Source: Martinezella rhizogenes
Lineage (GTDB): Bacteria; Pseudomonadota; Alphaproteobacteria; Rhizobiales; Rhizobiaceae
NCBI RefSeq assembly: GCF_000799715.1
Contig: NZ_JUHG01000011.1
Coordinates: 186,001 to 250,000, forward strand
Direction: 5' to 3'
Length of the DNA: 64,000 nucleotides
The position numbers and the translations under genes were made by a program. Of this stretch, positions 9,829 through 21,052 are shown in pieces; position 1 is the first letter of the stretch, and the number at the start of each line of letters is the position of its first letter. Below the pieces are notes generated by a model. That model saw nothing but the letters and a program-made list of their open reading frames with translations. It made no database searches and had not been told where the DNA came from.

Positions 9829-12294
9829 ATGCCTAATTTAGAGGCACCGGATCGGCAGATGGATGGCCTGGATCTGGCCGTGGTTGCCGAGCGCGACCGC
9901 GGTTCTGCGACTGCTATCGCTACTGTTCCGGCCAAAATCGCGCAGTTGCAGCGAACACAGGATCAGGCTTCGCGTTTGACGCGGCTGCGTCTCGCCGCGA
10001 GCCGGATCAGGCTTGGCATTTATCTCTTGGTCGAAGAGGAGGCCGTGCATGGGCGGGCGCTTCTCTTCGTGCCGGTCTATATCGGCCTTGGCGCAATTTT
10101 CTGGTTCAAGGCTGGTGCTGATCCGCCGCCGCAGGCCGTCTTCGCGGCCCTCCTGATCTTCGCGGGTGCTTTCTTTCTGAAGCAGCATGTGGAGCCTGGG
10201 CTCCGGCACCTTCTATTGGCCGGAATGCTGACGTGTTTTGGCATGGTACTGGCTCAATGCGAGGTCTGGCGTGCGTCAACCGTGATGCTCGACTCGGCGG
10301 TGACGACCACGATTACCGGGCGGATCGAGCGGCGTGAGTCGGACGATAACGGACGCTGGCGCTATGTCGTCGCACTCGAAGCAACGGAGAAACCGACCAT
10401 CCGCAGGACACCAGAGCGGGTCACCATTTTCGTGCGCAAACAACCGCAGCCCTTCCAGCTCGGCGATCGTATCCAGGGCAGGGTGCGGCTGACTCCGCCG
10501 GCGGGACCCGCCTTGCCCGGCCTCAACGACTTTGCCTTCAGCGCATATTTCAACGGCATCGGCGCGAACGGCTTTGCCTACGGCACGCCCGCGCTCATAT
10601 CCCCGGCCGGCGACATTGACGGCGGAACAGTTCTCGACAAGGCGGATATCTGGCTCGCGGGCTTGCGCAATAGCATCGGCGACAGGATCAGGGCGACACT
10701 GCCCGGTGATACCGGTGCTTTTGCGGCCGCACTTGTCACCGATGAGAGACGGGCGATTTCGGACGACACGACCGAAGCGCTGCGGGCGGCGGGCCTTACG
10801 CATATCATCGCCATTTCCGGCCTGAACATGGCGCTCTCGGCGGGTATTTTCTATGTCGGCCTGCGCTATGCCCTCAGCCTGTTCTTTGGGGTGGCACAGG
10901 CATGGCCGACCAAGAAGATCGCGGCCATCGGCGCGCTGATAACGGTGACCGCCTACTACCTGATTTCCGGCTTCGGTGTATCGGCGGAGCGGGCTTTTAT
11001 CATGATGGCGATCATGTTGGTTGCCGTACTCTTCGATCGACCATCCATCAGCCTGCGCAACGTCGCGCTATCGGCGATCGTCATCCTTGTCCTGTCGCCA
11101 TCACAAGCGTTGGGACCGAGTTTCCAAATGTCCTATGCCGCGACACTGGCATTGGTGTCTGGCTATTCGCTCTGGACGCGGCGGCCGCATCGGGAGAGTG
11201 TTCTCTCCCGGTTTTGGGTCATGCGCCCGCTGCTCTTTGTCTCCCGCTTCTTCGGTGGTGTATTGTCGACTTCCTTTCTCGGCGGCGCATCGACGGCGAT
11301 CTTTTCGATCGAGCATTTTCACCGGCTGTCGACCTATGGTCTTGCCGCGAACCTGGCGGCCATGCCGATCGTTTCCTTCATCGTCATGCCGTTCGGCATG
11401 ATCGCGATGCTGTTGATGCCATTCGGTCTCGATGCGTGGTTCTGGCGAATTACCGGCGAAGGGCTGGATGTCGTCATCGTCATTGCCAAGACTGTCGCCG
11501 CTTGGGGCGGCAATATCCCTTTCGGCCGAATGCCGGTCTGGCTGTTTCCGACATTCATTGCCGGATTCGTGTTGATGACCTTGCTCAAGACCTGGCTGCG
11601 GCATGCGGGCGTGCTGCTGATGATGGGCTCGGTCGCTGTCGCGGCGCTTATGCCGGATGTTCGAAAGCCGGATCTGATGATTTCCGAAGATGGCACGCTG
11701 GTAGGCTTGCGGCGTGACGATGCTTTGACGACCAATCGCGAAAAGCCGCCTGATTTCATCTTCGAGCAGTGGCAAAGGGCGTTGGCGATGACCGAACATC
11801 GACCGCCGATAATACTTCCAGCCGACAGCCTGCTCCCCAAGATCAGCAAGTCGGACAGGAATCGCCGCCTGACCACCGACGAACAAAATACCGTCCGCAA
11901 GGCGATGGATGCGGCACTGGATAAGGCAAGGGAGGGTGGTTTCGCCTGCCAGAAACGGGCGTGGTGCGTGGCAATGCTGGACAATGGCGATATGCTCATC
12001 ACCATCGAGGATGCGGCCTATCTTGCGCCCGCCTGTGATACTGCCAATATCGTCGTCACCCCTGTCCGGCTGCGGCTCGATCGCTGCCGCTCGGGTGCCA
12101 TGCTGTTCACAGGGGCCACGTTACGGCGGACCGGGTCCATCGAAATGGATCTCAGTACCAGCAAGCCGATCGCCACGACCGCATTCGATGCTCTAACGCG
12201 GCCATGGAACTTGCATCGCGCCTATGATTGGCGAACGGGCACATTCGGCGCACCGATCGTGCCCGTGTCACCGGTTAGTGATAGCGACGGATAA
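9829..12294 (+). CDS. ComEC/Rec2-family membrane protein lacking the nuclease domain
   Basis: ComEC proteins form the inner-membrane channel for single-stranded DNA uptake. The 821-residue product has several N-terminal membrane segments, a soluble OB-like DUF4131 region with [10 protein letters not shown] and a Competence-domain core ([38 protein letters not shown], a membrane-rich region to about residue 600). The last 220 residues lack the HxHxDH motif of the metallo-beta-lactamase domain found in full ComEC. This shortened form is common in alphaproteobacteria. Start ATG 9829. Its end overlaps the lexA end by 20 bases (convergent). Whether it serves DNA uptake here is unknown. Confidence 0.85.
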   Translation: MPNLEAPDRQMDGLDLAVVAERDRGSATAIATVPAKIAQLQRTQDQASRLTRLRLAASRIRLGIYLLVEEEAVHGRALLFVPVYIGLGAIFWFKAGADPPPQAVFAALLIFAGAFFLKQHVEPGLRHLLLAGMLTCFGMVLAQCEVWRASTVMLDSAVTTTITGRIERRESDDNGRWRYVVALEATEKPTIRRTPERVTIFVRKQPQPFQLGDRIQGRVRLTPPAGPALPGLNDFAFSAYFNGIGANGFAYGTPALISPAGDIDGGTVLDKADIWLAGLRNSIGDRIRATLPGDTGAFAAALVTDERRAISDDTTEALRAAGLTHIIAISGLNMALSAGIFYVGLRYALSLFFGVAQAWPTKKIAAIGALITVTAYYLISGFGVSAERAFIMMAIMLVAVLFDRPSISLRNVALSAIVILVLSPSQALGPSFQMSYAATLALVSGYSLWTRRPHRESVLSRFWVMRPLLFVSRFFGGVLSTSFLGGASTAIFSIEHFHRLSTYGLAANLAAMPIVSFIVMPFGMIAMLLMPFGLDAWFWRITGEGLDVVIVIAKTVAAWGGNIPFGRMPVWLFPTFIAGFVLMTLLKTWLRHAGVLLMMGSVAVAALMPDVRKPDLMISEDGTLVGLRRDDALTTNREKPPDFIFEQWQRALAMTEHRPPIILPADSLLPKISKSDRNRRLTTDEQNTVRKAMDAALDKAREGGFACQKRAWCVAMLDNGDMLITIEDAAYLAPACDTANIVVTPVRLRLDRCRSGAMLFTGATLRRTGSIEMDLSTSKPIATTAFDALTRPWNLHRAYDWRTGTFGAPIVPVSPVSDSDG

Positions 12295-12997
12295 GGCCGA
12301 CGAGCTTACCCTGCACCTTGACTCGATCCGGCCCAAAAATACGGGTCTCATAGGCGGGGTTGGCAGCTTCGAGTGCGATCGAGGCGCCCTTACGACGGAA
12401 GCGCTTCAATGTTGCCTCTTCATCGTCGACCAGGGCGACGACGATGTCGCCAGGATTGGCGGTCGTGCTGTTGCGGATAATGACGGTGTCGCCATCGAAG
12501 ATGCCGGCGTCGATCATCGAGTCGCCCTTGACCTCGAGTGCATAATGCTCGCCGGAGCCAAGCATGTCGGCGGGGACGGTGATGTCGTGGGTATTGTTCT
12601 GGATGGCCGAGATCGGAACACCCGCCGCGATCCGGCCCATGACCGGCACGGAAACGGCGCTGCTATTCTCGTCATTAGCCGGCTTGGCGGGGGCAGGCGG
12701 CTGTACCGGCTGGGGTCTGCCCAGACTGCCCTCGATGACGCTCGGCGAAAAGCCGCGACGCGGCTGCAGGCTCGGACTATAGGCTTCCGGCAGCTTGATG
12801 ACCTCCAACGCCCGGGCCCGATTCGGCAGGCGGCGGATGAAACCGCGCTCTTCCAGAGCGGTGATCAAACGATGAATGCCCGACTTGGACGCAAGGTCCA
12901 GCGCATCCTTCATTTCATCGAAAGAAGGTGGAACGCCGGACTCCTTCATCCGTTCGTGAATGAAGAGAAGCAGTTCCTGCTGCTTGCGTGTCAACAT
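12275..12997 (-). CDS. lexA: SOS response repressor LexA
   Basis: LexA represses DNA-damage genes and cleaves itself when RecA is activated. The 240-residue product has the N-terminal winged helix ([20 protein letters not shown], then [18 protein letters not shown]), a linker, and the S24 peptidase domain with the Ala-Gly cleavage site in GRIAAGVP, the nucleophile Ser in KGDSMIDAG and the general-base Lys in ATLKRF. A GTTC-N7-GTTC box upstream is the alphaproteobacterial LexA site, so the gene is expected to repress itself. Confidence 0.96.
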   Translation of the reverse strand: MLTRKQQELLLFIHERMKESGVPPSFDEMKDALDLASKSGIHRLITALEERGFIRRLPNRARALEVIKLPEAYSPSLQPRRGFSPSVIEGSLGRPQPVQPPAPAKPANDENSSAVSVPVMGRIAAGVPISAIQNNTHDITVPADMLGSGEHYALEVKGDSMIDAGIFDGDTVIIRNSTTANPGDIVVALVDDEEATLKRFRRKGASIALEAANPAYETRIFGPDRVKVQGKLVGLIRRYH

Positions 12998-13057
12998 CGT
13001 ATTTGAACCCCAGAATCGTGAAAGCGTCGTGAAACAAATCCAGAACGGACACTATAT

Positions 13058-13072
13058 GTTCCATATGTGTTC
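13058..13072 (-). promoter_or_regulatory. LexA (SOS) box, GTTC-N7-GTTC
   Basis: The site reads GTTCCATATGTGTTC on the + strand, an exact match to the direct-repeat LexA box of alphaproteobacteria. It lies 61 bases upstream of the lexA start codon, where binding would block its promoter. Confidence 0.9.
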
Positions 13073-13237
13073 CGCAAGTCCCTAATTTTTGGTGAATGTT
13101 TTGTGGGCGCGTTAAATAAAGGGGAACATAGCAGGTCCCGACTAGGCGCCATCGCGGAGTATTCCAGCGCTAATCAATGGGAATACGTGCTGGAAACGAT
13201 CACGGTCGGTTCTGCGGGAGCCGGAGGGGCTATTTCC

Positions 13238-13309
13238 GGATTGCGGCGGCTACCGGTGTCATCCCAGCTACTGCGAAGCAGTCGAGGGTGAATCTCGTAT
13301 TCGCAATCC
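13238..13309 (+). other. Nested-stem structured element upstream of the VOC gene
   Basis: Three nested pairings are visible: GGATTGCG (13238-13245) with CGCAATCC (13302-13309); TCATCC (13259-13264) with GGGTGA (13286-13291, one G-T pair); and ACTGC (13270-13274) with GCAGT (13278-13282) around GAA. It may be a small RNA, a leader structure or a repeat element. No known family is recognised. Confidence 0.35.
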
Positions 13310-13391
13310 CGCTGGTTTTGACCGCTGCGCTTTCGTCTTGAAATGAATAGCGGAAGGGCGCAAACCTGCGGCATATATGAAGGGGGAAGTC

Positions 13392-14279
13392 ATGGTTTCA
13401 TCGCCGCATCCGCTGGATCATCTCGTTCTGCCGACGATCAATATCGCCATGGCGCGGGAACGGCTCGGCAAGCTCGGCTTTACCGTCGCCGCCGATGCGC
13501 GCCATCCCTTCGGCACCGAGAATGCCTGCGTGTTCTTGTCCGACAAGACCTATCTGGAGCCTTTGGGTGTTGCGTCGCAGGAACAATACGAAACGAGTAT
13601 CGAGGAAGGCAATGTTTTCGTCGCTCGCGATCAGGCCTATCGTTTTCGCGTCAGCGAGGAAGGTTTTTCAGCCATCGTTTTCGGCACGGAGGATGCGGCC
13701 GGCGATGATAAGCGTTTCCTGGCGAACACCATTTCGGCCGGGCGTATGCTAAATTTCGAGCGGCCGATGCACATGCCGGACGGCTCGGAAACGATCGCCG
13801 GCTTCCGTCTCTCTTTTGCGGCCGATCTGCGGTCGCCGGATTTCTACGCTTTCTGCGCCCAGCGCATCAATCCCCTGCCTGCCGATCGCAGCGCCTTGGA
13901 AAGGCATGCCAATGGCGTCATCGGTATCGCGCGTATTGCCCTGTCGACACCTCATCCGATCGCATTCCGGGGCTTCTTCGAACAGCTTGCCGATGGGCCG
14001 AAGATATCGGAGCATTCCTTTGGGCTGACGATCGAGACGGCGAATGCCCGGATAGAGGTCCTGACCCCGCAAGGCATGGAGGCCTTCTATGATTTTCCAG
14101 TGCCGGCGGGCGATCCTGGCCTTCGGGCGCGCGCAATCCTTTTCAAGACACGCGATCTTTCCGTGACATCGTCGCATTTGGCTGCTAACGGCGTCACTTA
14201 CACGCGTAAGAACAATCGTATTCTGGCAAAGCCCGCCCCCGGACAGGGCGCGTTGTTCGCCTTCGAGGAGATAGTATGA
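13392..14279 (+). CDS. VOC-fold (glyoxalase-like) protein
   Basis: A 295-residue protein with the opening HPLDHLVLPTINIAMARERLGKLGFTV, split here as HPLDHLVLP and ARERLGKLGFTVA, typical of glyoxalase-like (PF13468-type) VOC domains, and a second half with similar character (RAILFKTRDL). Members of this family bind a metal and act as dioxygenases, isomerases or lyases, but the substrate cannot be told. ATG 13392 is chosen because GGGGGAAG lies just upstream; an in-frame ATG at 13377 has no such site. The stop overlaps the kdsA start (ATGA), so the two are translated together. Confidence 0.75.
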   Translation: MVSSPHPLDHLVLPTINIAMARERLGKLGFTVAADARHPFGTENACVFLSDKTYLEPLGVASQEQYETSIEEGNVFVARDQAYRFRVSEEGFSAIVFGTEDAAGDDKRFLANTISAGRMLNFERPMHMPDGSETIAGFRLSFAADLRSPDFYAFCAQRINPLPADRSALERHANGVIGIARIALSTPHPIAFRGFFEQLADGPKISEHSFGLTIETANARIEVLTPQGMEAFYDFPVPAGDPGLRARAILFKTRDLSVTSSHLAANGVTYTRKNNRILAKPAPGQGALFAFEEIV

Positions 14280-15115
14280 GCACCAATTCCGAAGTGATCG
14301 TCGGCGAGGGCGCATCCAAGGTTCTGTTTTCCAACACCGCCAAGCTGTCGCTGATTGCCGGTCCCTGCCAGATGGAAAGCCGCGATCATGCCTTCATGGT
14401 CGCCGGTGTTCTGAAGGAACTCTGCGGCAAGCTCGGCATCGGCCTTGTCTACAAGTCCTCCTATGACAAGGCGAACCGCACTTCACTCTCCGGCAAGCGC
14501 GGCATCGGCCTGGAAAAGGCCATGGAAGTCTTTGCCGATCTGAAAAAGGAATATGGCTTCCCGGTCCTGTCCGACATCCACACTGAAGAGCAGTGCGCCG
14601 TCGTCGCCAAGACGGTGGACATCCTACAGATCCCGGCTTTCCTGTCGCGCCAGACAGATCTTCTCGTTGCCGCTGCCAAGACTGGCCGCGTTATCAATGT
14701 CAAGAAGGGCCAGTTCCTGGCGCCCTGGGACATGAAGAATGTGCTGGCCAAGCTCAATGACAGCGGCAATCCGAATATCATGCTCTGCGAGCGTGGCGCC
14801 TCGTTCGGCTACAACACGTTGGTCTCCGACATGCGCTCGTTGCCGATCATGGCGGCCATGGGCGCTCCTGTGATTTTCGATGCGACCCACTCCGTGCAGC
14901 AGCCGGGCGGGCAGGGCGGTTCGACGGGCGGTGATCGCCGGTTCGTCGAGACGCTGGCGCGCGCCGCCGTCGCCGTCGGTGTTGCCGGCGTTTTCGTAGA
15001 AACGCATGAGGACCCGGACAACGCACCGTCGGATGGTCCGAACATGGTCTATCTGAAGGATATGCCGCAGCTTCTGGAAAAGCTGCTGGCCTTCGACGCC
15101 ATCGCCAAGGCTTGA
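14276..15115 (+). CDS. kdsA: 3-deoxy-8-phosphooctulonate synthase (KDO-8-P synthase)
   Basis: KdsA condenses arabinose 5-phosphate and phosphoenolpyruvate to KDO 8-phosphate, the precursor of the KDO sugar linking lipid A to the LPS core. The 279-residue TIM-barrel shows the family motifs LIAGPCQMES, YKSSYDKANRTS, LSDIHTEEQ, NVKKGQFLAPWDMKN and FDATHSVQQPGG. It follows the VOC gene with a 4-base overlap and is followed by enolase, which makes its substrate phosphoenolpyruvate; a 149-base gap separates them. Confidence 0.96.
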   Translation: MSTNSEVIVGEGASKVLFSNTAKLSLIAGPCQMESRDHAFMVAGVLKELCGKLGIGLVYKSSYDKANRTSLSGKRGIGLEKAMEVFADLKKEYGFPVLSDIHTEEQCAVVAKTVDILQIPAFLSRQTDLLVAAAKTGRVINVKKGQFLAPWDMKNVLAKLNDSGNPNIMLCERGASFGYNTLVSDMRSLPIMAAMGAPVIFDATHSVQQPGGQGGSTGGDRRFVETLARAAVAVGVAGVFVETHEDPDNAPSDGPNMVYLKDMPQLLEKLLAFDAIAKA

Positions 15116-15243
15116 GACTTTAGCGGCATTCAACAGGCTGACATGAACTTGCTATACGCGGCCTGTTGGAGCGCCTGATCGAGGTGTGGAGCAGCATTGT
15201 AATTTTCGCGCCTTCGATTAAGACGATTTCAATCGATTTATAA

Positions 15244-16539
<1,296 letters not shown>

Positions 16540-16594
16540 TTGAGGCTTGGTCCGGACAATGATCCGGGCTGCCTTTAAAGCTCACGATGTGTTG

Positions 16595-16621
16595 AACCGC
16601 GCCTTCGGGCGCGGTTTTTTG
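16595..16621 (+). terminator. Rho-independent terminator of eno
   Basis: AACCGCGCC (16595-16603) pairs with GGCGCGGTT (16608-16616) around a TTCG tetraloop closed by C-G, an especially stable loop, followed by a T-run. Confidence 0.93.
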
Positions 16622-16690
16622 TTGGGGGAACGTTAGAGTCAACGGATGGTTAATCTCTACCGGCTAGAGTCGCCATAGATGTTTGATTTG

Positions 16691-16752
16691 GCATGATCTT
16701 ATCCGGAAACCGCTTCGCATTTTCGCTACGCGGGCCAAAGGTTCGGGATCAT
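16691..16752. repeat. Degenerate copy of the AGCATGATC palindromic repeat
   Basis: GCATGATC at 16691-16698 and GGGATCAT at 16745-16752 flank an internal segment (ATCCGGAAACCGCTTCGCA) that matches the inverted form of the copies at 23508 and 27778. It is longer than those copies because about 20 extra bases lie before the right arm. It sits just upstream of the FtsB-like gene. Confidence 0.6.
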
Positions 16753-16781
16753 ACTCCGTAGGGCGTTTCGAGCGGGCGAGT

Positions 16782-17093
16782 ATGTGGACAAAATATCATA
16801 AGAAGAGAAGATTCGGTCGTTTCGTTCTTCCCGCCATCACGATCGCCTTCGTCAGCTATTTCGGCTATCACTGTATTCACGGCGATTACGGACTGAAGGC
16901 GACCGAGGTTTTCGAGCAGCGGCGCATCGATCGCGGCAAGGAGCTTGCCGATCTCGTCGTCAGGCGCGAGCACCTCGAAAAAGCCGTGGCTTTGCTGAGC
17001 GATGGCTCGCTGGACAAGGATATGCTCGATCAATATGCGCGCTATCAGTTGACCTATTCCAAGGCTGACGAAATCGTTATTTTCAATAAATAG
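16782..17093 (+). CDS. FtsB/DivIC-family septum formation protein
   Basis: A 103-residue bitopic protein: short basic N-terminus (MWTKYHKKRR), one membrane segment (FVLPAITIAFVSYFGYHCI), then a periplasmic part with coiled-coil character around RGKELADLVVRREHLEKAV and a conserved-type ending in YARYQLTYSKADEIVIF. This plan matches FtsB/DivIC proteins, which bridge FtsL and FtsQ in the divisome. The location between eno and pdhA is the usual one for this gene in alphaproteobacteria. ATG 16782 gives a short basic cytoplasmic tail, whereas longer in-frame extensions run through a repeat element. Confidence 0.85.
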   Translation: MWTKYHKKRRFGRFVLPAITIAFVSYFGYHCIHGDYGLKATEVFEQRRIDRGKELADLVVRREHLEKAVALLSDGSLDKDMLDQYARYQLTYSKADEIVIFNK

Positions 17094-17106
17094 CCGCAAT
17101 TAACCT

Positions 17107-17182
17107 AATTCAAGTTAATTGAATTTTTCGAAGCTATAACAATAGCTTGCGATGAATATGAGCCATGCAATTATAGCATTGC
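17107..17182. promoter_or_regulatory. Three consecutive inverted repeats upstream of pdhA
   Basis: AATTCAA (17107-17113) with TTGAATT (17119-17125) followed by TTT; AAGCTAT (17131-17137) with ATAGCTT (17142-17148); and GCAAT (17167-17171) with ATTGC (17178-17182). The first may terminate the preceding small gene; the other two may be operators for the pyruvate dehydrogenase promoter. The roles are inferred. Confidence 0.4.
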
Positions 17183-17250
17183 TGTGGCGAACAATCTTCC
17201 CTATGTTACGCGGCACTATAAAACGAGGCTACTCACACAGGGAGGGTTGA

Positions 17251-18294
17251 ATGGCGCCACGTAAATCCGTGTCCGTTTCCAGCCGTAAGACAGCATCGAG
17301 GCCCGCCAAGGAAACCAATGGCGGCGCAATCGCGGAATTTGACCGCGATGCGGAACTGAATGCCTATCGTGAGATGCTGCTGATCCGTCGCTTCGAAGAG
17401 AAGGCTGGCCAGCTCTATGGTATGGGCTTCATCGGCGGCTTCTGTCACCTTTATATCGGCCAGGAAGCTGTCGTTGTCGGCATGCAGATGGCCCTGAAGG
17501 ATGGCGACCAGGTCATCACCGGCTATCGTGACCATGGTCACATGCTGGCAGCCGGCATGAGCGCCCGCGGCGTCATGGCCGAGCTTACCGGACGCCAGGG
17601 CGGCTATTCCCGAGGGAAGGGCGGCTCCATGCACATGTTCTCCAAGGAAAAGAATTTTTACGGCGGCCACGGCATCGTCGGCGCGCAGGTCTCGCTCGGC
17701 ACGGGTCTCGGCTTTGCCAACTGGTATCGCGGCAATGACAATGTCAGTGTCGCCTATTTCGGCGACGGCGCTGCCAACCAGGGCCAGGTCTACGAAAGCT
17801 TCAACATGGCGCAGCTCTGGAAGCTGCCGGTGGTCTACGTGATCGAGAACAACCGTTACGCCATGGGCACGTCGACGGCACGCGCCACCGCGCAGCCCGA
17901 CTTCTCCAAGCGCGGTGCCTCTTTCGGTATTCCTGGTATCCAGGTCGATGCGATGGATGTTCGCGCCGTCAAGGCCGCCGCCGACGAGGCGGTCGAATAT
18001 TGCCGTTCCGGCAAGGGTCCGATCATTCTGGAAATGCTGACCTATCGTTACCGTGGCCATTCCATGTCGGACCCGGCCAAGTACCGCTCCAAGGACGAAG
18101 TGCAGAAGATGCGCTCCGAGCATGATCCGATCGAGCAGGTTCGCGTCCGTCTTCTGGACAAGGGCTGGGCGTCGGAAGACGACCTGAAGGTGATCGACAA
18201 GGACGTTCGCGACATCGTCGCCGACAGTGCCGATTTCGCCCAGGCCAATCCGGAGCCGGATGCATCCGAGCTCTACACCGACATTCTGCTCTAG
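17251..18294 (+). CDS. pdhA: Pyruvate dehydrogenase E1 component, alpha subunit
   Basis: E1 alpha binds thiamine diphosphate with E1 beta and decarboxylates pyruvate. The 347-residue protein has the E1 alpha features RRFEEKAGQLYGMGFIGGF, YRDHGHMLAAG, GKGGSMHMF and the TPP-binding motif GDGAANQGQVYESFNMAQLW ending in NN, plus the phosphorylation-loop-like YRYRGHSMSDPAKYR segment. ATG 17251 follows GGGAGGG. It is the first gene of an operon with pdhB 18 bases behind, giving the heterotetrameric alpha2beta2 E1 used by alphaproteobacteria and mitochondria. Confidence 0.97.
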   Translation: MAPRKSVSVSSRKTASRPAKETNGGAIAEFDRDAELNAYREMLLIRRFEEKAGQLYGMGFIGGFCHLYIGQEAVVVGMQMALKDGDQVITGYRDHGHMLAAGMSARGVMAELTGRQGGYSRGKGGSMHMFSKEKNFYGGHGIVGAQVSLGTGLGFANWYRGNDNVSVAYFGDGAANQGQVYESFNMAQLWKLPVVYVIENNRYAMGTSTARATAQPDFSKRGASFGIPGIQVDAMDVRAVKAAADEAVEYCRSGKGPIILEMLTYRYRGHSMSDPAKYRSKDEVQKMRSEHDPIEQVRVRLLDKGWASEDDLKVIDKDVRDIVADSADFAQANPEPDASELYTDILL

Positions 18295-18312
18295 ATCGGG
18301 GAGGGAAGAACC

Positions 18313-19686
18313 ATGCCCATCGATATTCTCATGCCCGCCCTTTCTCCGACGATGGAAGAGGGAACCCTTTCCAAATGGCTCAAGCAGGAAGGTGACAAGG
18401 TCACCTCCGGCGACGTCATCGCGGAGATCGAAACCGACAAGGCCACCATGGAAGTGGAAGCGGTCGACGAAGGCACGATCGGCAAGCTGCTGATCGAAGC
18501 CGGCACCGAAGGCGTCAAGGTCAACACCAAGATCGCGGTCCTGCTGCAGGACGGCGAATCCGCTTCGGATATCTCGACGGCCAAGGCCGCTCCGGCTGCC
18601 GAACCGATCAAGACTGAAGCACCGGCTGCTGCTGCTCCGGCGCCCGTTCCGGCACAGCCGAAGGCCGCTGCTCCTGCCGATCCGGAAATCCCGACCGGCA
18701 CGGAAATGGTGTCGATGACGGTGCGCGAAGCACTGCGCGACGCCATGGCCGAGGAAATGCGCGCTAACCCTGATGTCTTCGTCATGGGCGAAGAAGTCGC
18801 CGAATACCAAGGTGCCTACAAGATCACCCAAGGCCTGCTGCAGGAGTTCGGTCCTCGCCGCGTCATCGATACCCCGATCACCGAACACGGCTTTGCCGGC
18901 GTCGGCGTCGGCGCTGCCATGGCCGGTCTTCGTCCGATCATCGAGTTCATGACCTTCAACTTCGCCATGCAGGCGATCGACCAGATCATCAACTCCGCTG
19001 CCAAGACGCTCTACATGTCCGGCGGTCAGATGGGCGCTCCGATCGTGTTCCGCGGCCCGAATGGTGCTGCAGCCCGCGTCGGCGCTCAGCACAGCCAGGA
19101 TTATTCTGCATGGTATAGCCAGATTCCCGGTCTCAAGGTCGTCATGCCCTACTCGGCAGCCGACGCAAAGGGCCTGCTGAAGGCGGCGATCCGCGATCCG
19201 AACCCGGTTGTCTTTCTTGAAAACGAAATTCTCTACGGCCAACACTTCGACGTGCCGAAGCTCGACAATTTCGTTCTGCCGATCGGCAAGGCTCGCATTC
19301 ATCGTACTGGCAAGGACGTGACGATCGTTTCCTTCGGTATCGGCATGTCCTATTCCATCAAGGCGGTTGCCGAACTGGAGACCTTGGGCATCGATGTCGA
19401 GCTGATCGATCTGCGCACCATCCGTCCGATGGATCTGCCGACAGTTATCGAATCCGTGAAGAAGACCGGCCGCCTGGTGGTCGTCGAGGAAGGCTATCCG
19501 CAGTCCTCCGTCGGCACGGAAGTCGCAACGCGCGTCATGCAGCAGGCCTTCGATTATCTCGATGCGCCGATCCTGACGATTGCCGGCAAGGATGTGCCCA
19601 TGCCCTACGCCGCCAACCTCGAGAAGCTAGCGCTTCCGAATGTCGGCGAAGTGGTCGATGCGGTGAAAGCCGTTTGCTACAAATAA
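18313..19686 (+). CDS. pdhB: Pyruvate dehydrogenase E1 component, beta subunit with N-terminal lipoyl domain
   Basis: E1 beta (457 residues) completes the thiamine-diphosphate site. Seen: an N-terminal lipoyl domain (residues about 1-80) with the lipoylated Lys in [15 protein letters not shown], an Ala/Pro-rich linker (about 85-125), and the transketolase-like E1 beta domain ([40 protein letters not shown]). A lipoyl domain fused to E1 beta is known in alphaproteobacteria and is not an error. The first 60 codons closely resemble the start of pdhC, suggesting duplication or gene conversion between the two lipoyl domains. GGGAGG precedes the ATG. Confidence 0.96.
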   Translation: MPIDILMPALSPTMEEGTLSKWLKQEGDKVTSGDVIAEIETDKATMEVEAVDEGTIGKLLIEAGTEGVKVNTKIAVLLQDGESASDISTAKAAPAAEPIKTEAPAAAAPAPVPAQPKAAAPADPEIPTGTEMVSMTVREALRDAMAEEMRANPDVFVMGEEVAEYQGAYKITQGLLQEFGPRRVIDTPITEHGFAGVGVGAAMAGLRPIIEFMTFNFAMQAIDQIINSAAKTLYMSGGQMGAPIVFRGPNGAAARVGAQHSQDYSAWYSQIPGLKVVMPYSAADAKGLLKAAIRDPNPVVFLENEILYGQHFDVPKLDNFVLPIGKARIHRTGKDVTIVSFGIGMSYSIKAVAELETLGIDVELIDLRTIRPMDLPTVIESVKKTGRLVVVEEGYPQSSVGTEVATRVMQQAFDYLDAPILTIAGKDVPMPYAANLEKLALPNVGEVVDAVKAVCYK

Positions 19687-19701
19687 GGGGAGGGCTTTTC
19701 G

Positions 19702-21027
19702 ATGCCTATCAACATCACCATGCCTGCCCTCTCGCCAACCATGGAAGAGGGCAACCTTGCCAAGTGGCTGGTCAAGGAAGGCGACAAAATCAAGTCCGGT
19801 GACGTCATCGCCGAGATCGAGACCGACAAGGCGACGATGGAAGTCGAAGCCGTCGATGAAGGTACGGTTGCCAAGATCCTCGTTCCCGCCGGGACCGAGG
19901 GTGTCAAGGTCAACGCGCTGATCGCGGTTCTGGCTGGCGAAGGCGAGGATGTTGCAGCGGCTGCTTCTGGCGCTGGTGCGGCTCCGGCCGCTGCGCCGAA
20001 GGCTGAAGCTGCTCCGGTTGCTGCTGCTCCTGCGGCAACGCCTGCTCCGGTGGCTCCTGCCGTGGCTTCGGCTCCGGCAGCAGCAGATGGTCAGCGCACC
20101 TTCGCATCGCCGCTCGCCCGCCGTCTCGCCAAGGACGCCGGCATCGATCTGACTGCGCTTGTCGGCTCCGGCCCGCATGGCCGGGTGATCAAGAAGGACA
20201 TCGAAGCCGCTGCCGCCGGCGGTGTTACAAAGGCCGCTCCGGCTTCAGCACCCGCTGCCCAGGCACAGGCCGCGGCCGCGCCGAAGGGCATGTCGGAAGA
20301 CGCCGTTCTCAAGCTATTCGAGCCCGGCTCCTTCGAGCTCGTGCCGCATGACGGCATGCGCAAGACCATTGCCAAGCGCCTGCAGGAATCCAAGCAGACC
20401 GTTCCGCATTTCTACGTTACCGTCGATTGCGAACTGGATGCATTGCTGGCGCTGCGCACGCAGCTCAACGATGCGGCTCCGAAGAAGGGCGACGCTCCGG
20501 CCTACAAGCTCTCGGTCAACGACATGGTCATCAAGGCCCTGGCGCTGGCGTTGCGCGACGTGCCGGATGCCAACGTCTCCTGGACCGACAGCAACATGGT
20601 CAAGCACAAGCATGCCGATGTCGGCGTTGCCGTTTCCATTCCGGGCGGTCTGATCACGCCGATCATCCGCAGCGCCGAGTTGAAGACGCTGTCCGCCATC
20701 TCCAACGAGATGAAGGACTACGGCAAGCGCGCCAAGGAACGCAAGCTGAAGCCAGAGGAATATCAGGGCGGCACCACCGCCGTGTCCAACATGGGTATGA
20801 TGGGCGTCAAGAACTTCTCTGCCGTCATCAACCCGCCGCACGCGACCATTCTGGCCGTTGGCGCGGGCGAGCAGCGGGTCATCGTCAAGAAGGGCGAAAT
20901 GGTCATCGCAACCGTGATGAGCGTTACGCTTTCGACCGACCATCGCTGCGTCGATGGCGCTCTCGGCGCGGAACTCCTGGGCGTCTTCAAGGGCTACATC
21001 GAAAACCCGATGGGGATGCTCGTCTGA
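19702..21027 (+). CDS. pdhC: Pyruvate dehydrogenase E2, dihydrolipoamide acetyltransferase
   Basis: E2 carries acetyl groups on lipoyl-lysine and transfers them to CoA, forming the core of the complex. The 441-residue product has one lipoyl domain ([15 protein letters not shown], Lys about 43), a long Ala/Pro linker, the E1/E3-binding domain ([17 protein letters not shown], then [14 protein letters not shown]) and the catalytic domain ending with the [16 protein letters not shown] active-site motif (His, Asp). It lies 15 bases after pdhB in the same operon. Confidence 0.97.
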   Translation: MPINITMPALSPTMEEGNLAKWLVKEGDKIKSGDVIAEIETDKATMEVEAVDEGTVAKILVPAGTEGVKVNALIAVLAGEGEDVAAAASGAGAAPAAAPKAEAAPVAAAPAATPAPVAPAVASAPAAADGQRTFASPLARRLAKDAGIDLTALVGSGPHGRVIKKDIEAAAAGGVTKAAPASAPAAQAQAAAAPKGMSEDAVLKLFEPGSFELVPHDGMRKTIAKRLQESKQTVPHFYVTVDCELDALLALRTQLNDAAPKKGDAPAYKLSVNDMVIKALALALRDVPDANVSWTDSNMVKHKHADVGVAVSIPGGLITPIIRSAELKTLSAISNEMKDYGKRAKERKLKPEEYQGGTTAVSNMGMMGVKNFSAVINPPHATILAVGAGEQRVIVKKGEMVIATVMSVTLSTDHRCVDGALGAELLGVFKGYIENPMGMLV

Positions 21028-21052
21028 GCCTTGTCGTCAAACGGAGGCATGA

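Larger units (their letters stand above)
12998..13391. other. Long intergenic region between lexA and the VOC gene
   Basis: This 394-base gap holds the lexA promoter with its LexA box (13058-13072) and a foldable element (13238-13309). No convincing gene is visible: the short frames through it lack ribosome binding sites and family features. Confidence 0.6.

Noticed and set aside
13067..13374. Short frames on both strands in the lexA upstream region
   Set aside because: No ribosome binding site or family features, and they run across the LexA box and the structured element.
18313..18560. Lipoyl domain on E1 beta as an unusual fusion
   Set aside because: Known normal arrangement of alphaproteobacterial pyruvate dehydrogenase.
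17233..19302. Long open frame opposite pdhA and pdhB (689 codons)
   Set aside because: It is antisense to two unmistakable genes and spans their boundary; no motif or ribosome binding site.
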